Assembly (NCBI RefSeq): GCF_013393905.1
Contig: NZ_CP040272.1
Location: forward strand, 2,790,001 to 2,854,000
DNA from: Nostoc sp. C052
Lineage (GTDB): Bacteria; Cyanobacteriota; Cyanobacteriia; Cyanobacteriales; Nostocaceae
Length of the DNA: 64,000 nt
Reading direction: 5' to 3'
Shown here: positions 51,664-60,085 of the stretch, in pieces
Layout: every line of letters starts with the position of its first letter
How positions within the stretch are numbered: the stretch's first letter is position 1
The notes under the pieces: model-generated
Seen by the model: only the letters and a program-made list of their open reading frames with translations
Database searches by the model: none
What the model was told of the DNA's origin: nothing
Made by a program: the position numbers and the translations under genes

Positions 51664-52716
51664 TTAATCATTGTTATTTTTGATTTGACGTTGCAATTGT
51701 TTTAGCGATTGATAGATATCTGGCAGACGACTATAAATAGCAGATGCTTTGAGATATAGTTTGTGAGGAATGGCTGGAGTTCCAGAGACAATTTCTCCTG
51801 GTGGAACATCGTGTAAAATGCCAGTTCGAGCCGAAGCGATCGCACCATCACCCATCTTCGCTTGATTGGCAATTCCCACTTGCCCAGCTAAGATTACCCG
51901 ATTCCCAAGTTTGACAGCGCCAGCCATACCAGCCTGACCGGCGATCGCACAGCCAGAACCGATTTGGCAACCATGACCTATTTGGACTAAGTTATCAATT
52001 ACTGTACTGCTACCAATGCGTGTTTCTCCGACGGCTGGGCGGTCAATGGCGGTATTGCAGCCAACTTCGACGCTATCTTCTAGGACTGTATAGCCAGATT
52101 GTTGCATTTTGAACCAACCAGTCCGGGTGGGAACAAAACCAAAGCCTTCTGCACCGATGACAGCACCACTGTGAATGACGCAATCTGCACCGATGCGGGT
52201 GCGTTCGTGGATGGTACAGTTGGCGTGTAAGATGGTGCGATCGCCGATTTTGGCATCTGGATAAATCACCACATTAGGATGAATTATTGCACCATTACCA
52301 ATTTCTACCCCTTGTTGAATCACAGCATGGGGGCCAATATAAACATCACTGCCAACTTTGGCGGTAGAGTGAATCACAGCGGTGGGATGAATTTCTGGAA
52401 GGGGGCGATATGGTTGGTAAAAAAGAGCGATCGCTTTGGCAAATAACAGTCGCGGATCTGAGGTCGCTATCCAGAGAATACCGCTCTCGTTTGCAAGCTG
52501 CTGCAATTTTTCGTCCTGGGGCAAAATTAAAGCAGTAGCATTGGTTTTGCTGATAAAAGACCCAAATTTTGCCCCTTCAACGTAGCTGATAGTACCGTTA
52601 GTAGCTTCATCAATGGCTGCTACCCCTGTAATCTCTGGGTCATGGTCTGGGTCGTTAGTCAGGCTATGATGGGTAGCCGTGTCACCAAATTGGCGGAGGA
52701 TTTCGCTGAACTTCAT
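51664..52716 (-). CDS. lpxD: UDP-3-O-acylglucosamine N-acyltransferase
   Basis: Third enzyme of lipid A synthesis; adds the N-linked hydroxyacyl chain. The 350 residues include an N-terminal uridine-binding domain (about 1-105) and a left-handed parallel beta-helix of hexapeptide repeats (about 106-310: STAKVGSDVYIGPHAVIQQG and IGNGAIIHPNVVIYPDAKIG). The catalytic His is probably in VQIGHGCQIGSG. Stand-alone here, without lpxA or fabZ. Confidence 0.93.
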   Translation of the reverse strand: MKFSEILRQFGDTATHHSLTNDPDHDPEITGVAAIDEATNGTISYVEGAKFGSFISKTNATALILPQDEKLQQLANESGILWIATSDPRLLFAKAIALFYQPYRPLPEIHPTAVIHSTAKVGSDVYIGPHAVIQQGVEIGNGAIIHPNVVIYPDAKIGDRTILHANCTIHERTRIGADCVIHSGAVIGAEGFGFVPTRTGWFKMQQSGYTVLEDSVEVGCNTAIDRPAVGETRIGSSTVIDNLVQIGHGCQIGSGCAIAGQAGMAGAVKLGNRVILAGQVGIANQAKMGDGAIASARTGILHDVPPGEIVSGTPAIPHKLYLKASAIYSRLPDIYQSLKQLQRQIKNNND

Positions 52717-52822
52717 TGTTGGGTGTATTCAAAATTGATCTACGATAGCAAGATAATTCTCCCTCTTTATGCTCCAGTACAATAATTTTGTAGACGGGTA
52801 GCAAAGGACTGACAAATAAAAA

Positions 52823-52912
52823 AATATTCAATTAACTCTTGTGGGGTGGGCATCATAATAAACTGGGCGCTCATGTTGCCCACCCCACAATATTGGATAA
52901 TTTATTTCTTGG
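52823..52912. repeat. Palindromic dispersed repeat, second copy
   Basis: Near-identical to 15785-15862: ATTCAATTAACTCTTGTGGGG at the left, ACCCCACAATATTGGATAAT and TTATTTCTTGG at the right, with a longer GTGGGC...GCCCAC centre. Confidence 0.6.
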
Positions 52913-52967
52913 AGTTCCCCAATCTGACAATCAGACCTTTCCTAGCTTCGCTTCAGGTTGAAATACC

Positions 52968-54059
52968 TCACCGACATTCTTCTGTCGATGGCTCTCGTTG
53001 TAAAGATGAGCCTACTTTTTGGGAATCTTGTCTCAGTAGCGTCTTGAGGCGTTGATTATCTTCAGCAGCGATCGTTTCACCATAGTGATGAAGTTGAAAA
53101 AGCTGACAATAACGGTTTTGTTTGGCGCACATCAAGCAGCCGTATGCATGATTACCGTTAGTACCGCATAGTCGATGTCCCATCACTGGGCCCAGAGAAG
53201 TATTTTGCTCGCTAGCAACAGTGCTGAGAATTGAGCGCAGTTTTGACTCAAATTCCAATGACAAGTATTGCTTATGTCCTGGTTGTGTACGATCCCATTC
53301 TGGAACAATTAATTCCTGTTTTAAAAGACTTGTTTCAATCTCTTCAGACATGACAAGCCCAGACAAAATAACGTGATGGGAAACATGGGGTAATAGTGTG
53401 CGTGCTAATTGCCACATTAAACTTTCATCAAACCACTCTTCAACCAGTGGACGCAGATACCAACAACATGGAATGCCAAGATTTACTAAATCTTGCAACA
53501 ACTGTACCCGACTCTGAATTGAGGCTTGCTCATAGCCTGGTTTTAAGGGTGGTAAACTAACAAAGACAGTAACCCGAAGTGAATGAGGCCGCTCTAAAGT
53601 TTTTTTGAGCCGCTCTAGAAAAGATTGACCAGGATGGACTTTGGTAGTGATGTAAACTATGTTGGCAGCTTTGCGGTCAATCAGTGCATCCAGAATTGAT
53701 AGTACACGTTCTCGATGGGCTGGAATAAAGGGATCGGAGTAGTCGCATAGTGAAATCGGAAAGCCCTTTTGTCCCTCCTGGGTAGCAAAAATGCGGTCTA
53801 GCAAAGAATCAAGCAGGTCAACTGGTGCTGAAACATCCTGAAAATTTTGTGGATAGTGATGCCAGTCACGATCTTGATGACAGACACAATAGGCACATTC
53901 AATTGGACAACGATTCTGGGCATTTGGTAGAAATGGATTGAGACTAAAGTATTTTACGGCACGCTCCTCATCTGGAACACCAAGCACTGGAAAACCATGC
54001 AACATATACTGGCTCCCCTGCAACGTAATTTCAGACGCCGTATTTTTATCAGTGTTCAT
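52968..54059 (-). CDS. Radical SAM protein with a C-terminal cysteine cluster
   Basis: 363 residues from the ATG at 54059; a TTG 78 bases upstream is less likely. The radical SAM cluster motif is C51-x3-C55-x2-C58 (CPIECAYC), followed by a partial TIM barrel with spore-photoproduct-lyase-like features (CDYSDPFIPAHRERVLSILD, ITTKVHPGQSFLERL). A second Cys group near the C-terminus (LCGTNGNHAYGCLMCAKQNR, then YC) probably binds an auxiliary cluster. No peptide precursor is adjacent. Its substrate is unknown; it resembles no named family that I can assign. Confidence 0.75.
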   Translation of the reverse strand: MNTDKNTASEITLQGSQYMLHGFPVLGVPDEERAVKYFSLNPFLPNAQNRCPIECAYCVCHQDRDWHHYPQNFQDVSAPVDLLDSLLDRIFATQEGQKGFPISLCDYSDPFIPAHRERVLSILDALIDRKAANIVYITTKVHPGQSFLERLKKTLERPHSLRVTVFVSLPPLKPGYEQASIQSRVQLLQDLVNLGIPCCWYLRPLVEEWFDESLMWQLARTLLPHVSHHVILSGLVMSEEIETSLLKQELIVPEWDRTQPGHKQYLSLEFESKLRSILSTVASEQNTSLGPVMGHRLCGTNGNHAYGCLMCAKQNRYCQLFQLHHYGETIAAEDNQRLKTLLRQDSQKVGSSLQREPSTEECR

Positions 54060-54388
54060 ATATTTTTTATGAAAAAACGAATACACCCTGAAAATTTTGA
54101 CTTCTCTAGGGTGGCTGGTGTGAATGTATAGTGGCAAGGTGGGAAACGCTAGAAGATTAGTACAAATTTTGATAAGTAAATATAGTTAAGTAGCGATCGC
54201 TTGTTCTTAAAGAACAGGTAAATAGCTGAGGTTAACACGGAGACTCTGTTGCTAATAAGCTTTAAGAGTAGGGGTATACTACGATGTACACATTAATGCT
54301 AAAACCTAACTTGATGAGTCTTAATTTGCTGTTTTAACCGTAATTTAAGATAGAGATTATTTATCTTCTAGAAAGTTCGAGTTTTGAG
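54060..54388. other. Divergent promoter region, 329 bp
   Basis: Between the radical SAM gene and the interrupted SMI1/KNR4 gene. AT-rich, with one HIP1 site. No further feature found. Confidence 0.35.
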
Positions 54389-54554
54389 ATGATTAATAAT
54401 ATCCAAGAATTAAAAGAGCGTTTGTTTACTAGTGAAATAGTAAAAAATGAGCAAGAGCTACAAGGATGTACCCCAAAGGAAATTGCATACATTGAGAGTA
54501 AATATGGAGTTTTGCCAAGAACTTACAGGGAAATATTAGGCTTACTTGGGCATA

Positions 54555-55740
54555 AGCTGTTCAGCATTTAAATTGGGTATAATAAAAAACTGAATTCAGT
54601 CAAAAAATGGAATAATGCCAGCAAAAAATCATTTAACTTCTCAGCAGATAGAGAAACTACAAAAAGCTTTAAAACTGGAAGAAAATGGAGAAATAAGAGA
54701 AAGAATACTAATTCTCTTGTTGCTTAATGACGGGAAAACACAAGCTAACATAGCAGAATTTTTGGGTTGTTCTTTAAATAAAGTATCATATTGGTGTGTA
54801 CATGGAGACCCAGAGAATCTAGAAAGCCTAAAAGATGAGAGGATGAAGGGAAACCATAAAAAAGCCACAGATAAGTATATAGAAATATTACTAGAAACTA
54901 TAGATAAAGAACCAGAAGAATTAGGATACGAGTTTGGCAGATGGACAGCGCAGAGATTAGCAACATATTTAGAGCAACTCACAGGCATACAATTAAGTGG
55001 TTCTCAAGTAAGGAGGATATTAGAGAAAAAAAAGTACGTCTACCTCTGGACAAAATATAGCTTAGAGTCCAAGAGGAATCTAGAAAAAAGAAAAGCATTT
55101 AAACAGAAAATAGCAGAGTATTTAAGAATAGAGAAAGAGCATCCAGAACGATTACAGGTATGGTTTTGGGATGAGAGTGGCTTTAGTTTAAGGGTGATAA
55201 GAAGAAAATCATGGTGTAAAAAAGGTCACTCTAAAAACGTGAGAGGAGACAGAAGAAAAGGGAGAATTAATGTGATGGGAGGATTAAGGTATTCAGATAA
55301 GAAAAGATTTGTAGAATTTATTGATAAAGGGAATGCAGACAATTTTTACAAAGTCCTAAAAATCTTTTATGAAGAAATAGTTTTCGATTGGGTAGAAGCT
55401 GGTAATCAAGCTAAAGATTTTGCGGAGAAGGGAGCAAAAATAGTTATTATTCTTGATAATGCAAGTTTTCACAAAAAGCAAGAGTATATTAATAAAATTG
55501 AAACAGAAATGCCGAATATTCATTTAGAGTTTCTCCCGGAATATAGCCCAGATTATAACTTAATTGAATTGGTCTGGCACTCGACAAAAGAATATATTGC
55601 TAATCGGCTATTTCAATCAATTGAAGACCTAGAATATTTATTACATCAACTTTTAAATGAAGGAGAGTTAATTATTAAATGGGGACGAAAACTCAAAAAT
55701 AAAGGCGATGCTGTTATCACAATTTAAATGCACAACAGCT
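54555..55740 (+). mobile_element. IS630-family insertion sequence
   Basis: A 1186-bp element with inverted ends AGCTGTTCAGCATTTAAATT (54555-) and the complement of AATTTAAATGCACAACAGCT (-55740), 2 mismatches in 20. It is flanked by TA on each side (54553-54554 and 55741-55742), the TA target duplication of the IS630/Tc1 group. One intact transposase gene inside. Confidence 0.88.
54615..55727 (+). CDS. IS630-family transposase
   Basis: A 370-residue Tc1/mariner-like transposase. N-terminal HTH domain (ILLLLNDGKTQANIAEFLGC and NKVSYWCV), a winged second HTH, and a DDE catalytic core: first Asp in VWFWDESGFSLR, second in IVIILDNASFHK, and Glu in YNLIELVWHSTKEY. The gene is complete, so the copy could be mobile. 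Confidence 0.92.
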   Translation: MPAKNHLTSQQIEKLQKALKLEENGEIRERILILLLLNDGKTQANIAEFLGCSLNKVSYWCVHGDPENLESLKDERMKGNHKKATDKYIEILLETIDKEPEELGYEFGRWTAQRLATYLEQLTGIQLSGSQVRRILEKKKYVYLWTKYSLESKRNLEKRKAFKQKIAEYLRIEKEHPERLQVWFWDESGFSLRVIRRKSWCKKGHSKNVRGDRRKGRINVMGGLRYSDKKRFVEFIDKGNADNFYKVLKIFYEEIVFDWVEAGNQAKDFAEKGAKIVIILDNASFHKKQEYINKIETEMPNIHLEFLPEYSPDYNLIELVWHSTKEYIANRLFQSIEDLEYLLHQLLNEGELIIKWGRKLKNKGDAVITI

Positions 55741-56205
55741 TAGTGCCGGAAAGCTTATTAGAGGATCGGAATTTGAGTTTTATTTCGACCAACTTATTAA
55801 AATGAATGAGTGGCAGCAAGAGATTATCCTTGATTCCATTGCTGAGGGAGAAGAATGTACACCTTTACCTGATAATGCTTTCTGTATCTGTGCTTTACAT
55901 GGAGATCCGTGGTTTATTATTGCCAATGGACAAGATGACTGTTGCGTTTATTTTCTACATGAAGATTGCATTACAATCAAAGAGTCCAGTAAATCTATAA
56001 TGGATTGGATAGAGGGATTTGTAGAAAATGCTGAATATTGGATAAGCAGAGGACTAAGATAAAATTTTCAAGTTGTATTTTTGAGAATCAACTTTAACAA
56101 TAGCCATTATATAAGTCCGCTATATTAATTTTTATAAGTTCCTATTTAAGGACTTTAGTCCTTAAATAGGAAATATCTTAAGCTGTCATAATCTTTTTAG
56201 CGAGA

Positions 56206-57450
56206 CTAATCGCTAGTCGCCATTGCTATCCCTGCTAAATAACCGGTTGTCCAAGCACTTTGGAAATTAAACCCACCGGTAACGCCATCAATATCTAAGA
56301 TTTCTCCGGCAAAATAAAGACCAGGAACTAACCGACTTTCCATCGTCTTGAAGTTGACTTCTTTGAGGTTGACACCGCCACAGGTAACAAATTCTTCTTT
56401 GAAGGCTCCTTTGCCGTTGATTAAGTATTTTCCCTGAGTAAGTTCTTGCACTAGTTGATTTAAAGTTTTACTAGATATTTCTGCCCAACGGTCTTCTGTG
56501 GTAATACCTGCACGGGCAATGATATATTGCCAGAGACGATGCGGGAGATCAACGCCGCGATGCAATGCGATCGCTTTCTTTCCCCATTCATCCTTAACTG
56601 CTAAAACTTTTTCTCGCACTTGTTCCTGGTGCAAAGCAGGTAGCCAATTAATCAATAATGTGGCTTGATAGCGGCTTTCGTGCAGAACTCTTGCACCCCA
56701 AGCCGAAAGCTTCAAAACAGCCGGGCCACTTAAACCCCAATGGGTAATTAGCAATGGCCCAGTTTGTTGTAATTGGGATTTTCCACCAGCAGATAAGCGC
56801 AACTGGGCAGGGTTAACGCTAACTCCAGCCAATTCCCGCAATTTTTGATCGACAATGTTGAAGGTAAATAATGAGGGTACTGGCGGTTCAATTTGATGAC
56901 CTAACTCTCGGACAATTTTATAACCTGCAAGGCTGCTACCGGTCGCGAGAAGTAAGCGATCGCATTTAATTGTTTCTCCCGACTTCAAAAGAATATCAAA
57001 CCCTGCATCTGCTGAGGTTCGTTTCACCGAAGTTACATGCGTACCGATACGCAGTTTAACCCCAGATGTGGCCACCGCTTTAATCAGACATTCCACAATG
57101 GTTTCTGAAGTATTGGTGACAGGAAACATCCGCCCATCAGCTTCAGTTTTGAGATAGACTCCGTGAGTGGCAAACCAAGCTACTGTATCTTGAGGCCCAA
57201 ACCGAGTCAAAGCACCCCGCAAAGCTTTTGCACCTCTGGGATAATTTTGCACCAATTCCTCAGATTCAAAGCAAGCGTGAGTCACGTTGCAGCGTCCGCC
57301 GCCAGAAATTAGCACTTTCGCTAGGGGTTGGCGACTGGCTTCGAGTAATGTAACTTCGGCTTCAGGATTGGCTTTAGCACAAGCGATCGCGCCAAAAAAT
57401 CCCGCTGCCCCACCCCCAATAACTACAATTTGTAAAGGTAACAATTTCAA
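56206..57450 (-). CDS. BaiN/HI0933-type NAD(P)/FAD-dependent oxidoreductase
   Basis: A 414-residue flavoprotein of the HI0933/YhiN/BaiN family. N-terminal FAD motif VVIGGGAAGFFGAIACAKAN, second motif KVLISGGGRCNVTHA, and C-terminal GLYFAGEILDIDGVTGGFNF then SAWTTGYLAG. It is likely a reductase of unsaturated or aromatic substrates; the physiological substrate is unknown. The ATG at 57450 gives MKLLPLQIVVIGGG. Confidence 0.88.
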   Translation of the reverse strand: MKLLPLQIVVIGGGAAGFFGAIACAKANPEAEVTLLEASRQPLAKVLISGGGRCNVTHACFESEELVQNYPRGAKALRGALTRFGPQDTVAWFATHGVYLKTEADGRMFPVTNTSETIVECLIKAVATSGVKLRIGTHVTSVKRTSADAGFDILLKSGETIKCDRLLLATGSSLAGYKIVRELGHQIEPPVPSLFTFNIVDQKLRELAGVSVNPAQLRLSAGGKSQLQQTGPLLITHWGLSGPAVLKLSAWGARVLHESRYQATLLINWLPALHQEQVREKVLAVKDEWGKKAIALHRGVDLPHRLWQYIIARAGITTEDRWAEISSKTLNQLVQELTQGKYLINGKGAFKEEFVTCGGVNLKEVNFKTMESRLVPGLYFAGEILDIDGVTGGFNFQSAWTTGYLAGIAMATSD

Positions 57451-57509
57451 AAATGTCTCTTTTACAGCACCTACTTTCTAGGCTAGCTGTTATTGGCATT
57501 GCTGCACGA

Positions 57510-57704
57510 TTAAAAACGCCACCAAGTTCTTTGGGCGTAACTGATAATCCCGATCGCGATCGCCCCTAGTAGCAGTAGCCAAATTATGCCACCTGGAATA
57601 AAAGTAAGAATACCAAATCCTCTCAGTACCCAGACGGCGACACTAATGCCGAGAAGGATACCAAAAATCTGAATTAATCTACGATTTAAAGAAGATTGAC
57701 TCAC
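57510..57704 (-). CDS. Small two-helix membrane protein
   Basis: A 64-residue protein with two hydrophobic helices (FGILLGISVAVWVLRGFGIL; GGIIWLLLLGAIAIGIISY) and a basic N-terminus. No family is recognised. It lies 60 bp upstream of the BaiN-type gene on the same strand and may be cotranscribed. Confidence 0.65.
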   Translation of the reverse strand: MSQSSLNRRLIQIFGILLGISVAVWVLRGFGILTFIPGGIIWLLLLGAIAIGIISYAQRTWWRF

Positions 57705-58126
57705 CTAATTTTCCTCTCAACTCAACAGAACATTACACTTGATATTGACAATTAAGATATGAAGTTACCATAAAGTTGCAGTTTCATCAGAAATAACACG
57801 TAAAAATGGAGAGATGGTATCCAAATTGTGGAGTAAGGTGCTTGATATTAGATCGTGTTTGTGCCATTCTAGCTGTTAATAACGTAGTTTTTCATCTACA
57901 AGTATTCTTCCGATAAATTTCACTTAAGTATCAATTGTGTTGATTGTGATAAGAAACACATTTTTTAGAGTAAAGTGATTGAAATAATTAGCAGAAAATC
58001 ATCGTTTCCGGAAAAGATAAGCATTAGACTGGAACTAAATTTAATGGGTTGGATCTAAATCAAGCTTTATGGCTTGTAGTTTCAACTCAATTTAGGTGGA
58101 TGAGTTGAGGAGTAACTTAAATCATT
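57705..58126. other. Non-coding gap, 422 bp
   Basis: Divergent region. The only clear signal is GAGGAG about 15 bases before the SRPBCC gene start (58108-58113), a little far for a Shine-Dalgarno. Confidence 0.35.
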
Positions 58127-58684
58127 ATGTCTGCGTCTTATATATCAAACTCAATTATTGCAGGTTCAGATATGGCTTGGAGTCAAGACAAGCAAAAGTT
58201 ATTGGTACAGGGTGAAATTTTGGTAGAAACGCGATCGCACAAGTCATCAGGTGGCTCAGTGACAGCCTGGATGTATGTGCCGATGGTGCGATCGCATGTT
58301 TGGCAGCAATTAACTGATTACCCCCGCTGGGTGCAATATTTCCCCGATATCACCAAGAGTGAGGTAGTACAAAAAGGTGAGGTTAAACGTCTGTATCAAG
58401 CAGCACAAAAAGCCTTTTTCTTTTTCACGGCTCAAGTCGAAATTTACCTCAACGTTGTAGAAGTGCTGGGGCAGCAAATTCAATTTCGTATGGTAAAAGG
58501 GACTTTTGAGGATTTTGACGCCAATTTAGAACTCAAAGATTGTGGTAACGGCACAATACTTGCTTATACTGTGCAAGCTACACCTCTGATTCCAATTCCA
58601 TCTATTTTCATTCAACAAGCAATGAACTTAGAGTTACCTGCAAATATGCGTAAAATGCGACAAGTTATGTGTAAAAATCATTAG
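58127..58684 (+). CDS. SRPBCC/START-fold cyclase-like protein
   Basis: A 185-residue protein of the polyketide-cyclase/COQ10 type. VTAWMYVPMVRSHVWQQLTD and YPRWVQYFPDITKSEVVQKG are the typical first helix-strand region (DYPRWxxxxP), with a hydrophobic cavity implied by later strands. The C-terminus (MNLELPANMRKMRQV) forms the long helix. It may bind a lipid or quinone; the ligand is unknown. A start at the internal Met19 (DMAWSQDKQ) is possible. Confidence 0.8.
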   Translation: MSASYISNSIIAGSDMAWSQDKQKLLVQGEILVETRSHKSSGGSVTAWMYVPMVRSHVWQQLTDYPRWVQYFPDITKSEVVQKGEVKRLYQAAQKAFFFFTAQVEIYLNVVEVLGQQIQFRMVKGTFEDFDANLELKDCGNGTILAYTVQATPLIPIPSIFIQQAMNLELPANMRKMRQVMCKNH

Positions 58685-58785
58685 ACATCTGGTGAAAAAG
58701 AATTGTTTTGACGTAGCACTGCTACGTCAAAACAAGGGTTCTGGTTAACGTATGTTCCAAGAAAATCGGCGGGAATCCCGCCGAT

Positions 58786-59781
58786 TTAGTCATTGGTACT
58801 AATAACTTCGATTTCCCTACGGCTTTTTATAAAAAAGAGCAAACGCGCAGCAAATCGCCATACAGGCGATGTTTTTGTAGCTGTGGGATGAGTTAAGTCC
58901 CCAATGATTGCTGTCTTATGCTTGAAATACGAAATCGATTTGATGAATCGACTATGAATCGATTTAGGTAATCGTTGCGGATACTTATAAAAATAGAAAA
59001 TTCTTAATGTAATAAAAATCATGATTCGATTCAAATGTACCTCCCATTGCTCAATTAATGGGAGTGTTTTAGCATACTCCTTAAACAACTGTTGGATTCG
59101 CGTTTGACTTGTTCCATTTGTAGAATCATCAAAAGTTTTTGTTCCTGGATAATATCTAAAATTTCCCCAAAGTTCATTAAAATATCTTACATGAGCTACT
59201 TTAACTGCTTTCATTAAGAAATCTATATCCATTACATAATGCTCTTCAACTTTGTAGACTCCAATTTTTTGGTGTAATGATTTGTGGTAAAAGTAAGCCG
59301 ATGGATTAACCGGAAAAGTAACATCAATCATGCCATCATCATTAATTTGCTTTTCCATCAATAAATCAACTGGTCGTAGTCGTTTAGGTTTATTAATCTG
59401 AATTAAGTTGTTTCGATGATCCCAAATATTACAATTACCGACAATCAAGCTAGGTTCTGGTAGATTTGTAAAGAGTTCTGAAATGCGGCTAAGAACATTT
59501 GGTTCATAGAAATCATCAACATTTAAAATGCCTATAATCGCTCCTTGCGCCATAGCAATTCCTTTATTCATCGCATCTGATTGTCCCTGGTCTTTTTCAG
59601 AAATCCAGCGGATGTGGGGATGTTGATTGGCATAATGTTTGATAATATCTATTGTCTTGTCCGTTGAGCCACCATCGGCGATGATATGCTCAACATCCGC
59701 AAAATTTTGGTTGATGACATTTTGAAGGCAAGATTCTATAAATTTATCACCGTTATAAACTGGTGTAATTATACTAATCAT
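58786..59781 (-). CDS. Family 2 glycosyltransferase
   Basis: A 331-residue GT-A glycosyltransferase. SIITPVYNGDKFIESCLQN opens the nucleotide-binding domain, HIIADGGSTDKTIDII follows, and the metal-binding acidic motif is ILNVDDFYEPN. This branch (DGGSTDGT...D) is common in exopolysaccharide and O-antigen clusters. The acceptor is unknown. Its upstream region contains G-rich tandem repeats. Not in a visible polysaccharide cluster. Confidence 0.88.
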   Translation of the reverse strand: MISIITPVYNGDKFIESCLQNVINQNFADVEHIIADGGSTDKTIDIIKHYANQHPHIRWISEKDQGQSDAMNKGIAMAQGAIIGILNVDDFYEPNVLSRISELFTNLPEPSLIVGNCNIWDHRNNLIQINKPKRLRPVDLLMEKQINDDGMIDVTFPVNPSAYFYHKSLHQKIGVYKVEEHYVMDIDFLMKAVKVAHVRYFNELWGNFRYYPGTKTFDDSTNGTSQTRIQQLFKEYAKTLPLIEQWEVHLNRIMIFITLRIFYFYKYPQRLPKSIHSRFIKSISYFKHKTAIIGDLTHPTATKTSPVWRFAARLLFFIKSRREIEVISTND

Positions 59782-59789
59782 TAGTTATC

Positions 59790-59985
59790 AATGGGGAATG
59801 GGGACTGGGGAATGGGGACTGGGAAACCTGGATTTCTCACTTGTGAGAAATCCAAGGGGTGTGGGAGGTGTGGGAGGATGGGGAAGAAGTCTTACCCCCC
59901 ACACTCCCCACACTCCTCTTCCCCTGAAGCCTACACTATGGGTGAGAAATCCGGGGAAAGAGTTTCCTAATTTCCAATTCTTTTG
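59790..59985. repeat. G-rich tandem repeats and short palindromes
   Basis: GGGGAATGGGGACTGGGG units at 59790-59820 belong to the heptamer family at 27907. TTTCTCACTTGTGAGAAATCC, GTGGGAGGTGTGGGAGG and CCCCACACTCCCCACACTCC follow and can pair with each other. No gene. Confidence 0.6.
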
Positions 59986-60030
59986 ATGAACATAATATCT
60001 AGGGTTCCCACTTTTCCCCTAAAATAATTC

Positions 60031-60063
60031 AAAAACCCGATCTCTGTCAGAAAACGGGTTTTT
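60031..60063. terminator. Bidirectional intrinsic terminator downstream of clpB
   Basis: AAAAACCCG (60031-60039) and CGGGTTTTT (60055-60063) form a stem with a 15-base loop. On the minus strand a T-run follows, 23 bp after the clpB stop. Confidence 0.75.
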
Positions 60064-60085
60064 GTGTGTGATTTATAAGGTGTAA

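Larger units (their letters stand above)
54389..56062 (+). pseudogene. SMI1/KNR4 (SUKH) family gene interrupted by an IS630-family element
   Basis: The 5' part (54389-54554) encodes EKERL-type start INNIQELKERLF, CTPKEIAYIESKYGVLP and RTYREILGLLGH. The 3' part (55743-56062) continues SAGKLIRGSEFEFYFDQLIK and ends VENAEYWISRGLR. Removing the IS and one TA restores a single frame of 161 residues with the SMI1/KNR4 order (xIxxxExxxGxxLPxxYxxxL... then a central beta region). SUKH proteins are often immunity proteins against polymorphic toxins; no toxin is nearby. The uncorrupted frame points to a recent insertion. Confidence 0.85.
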
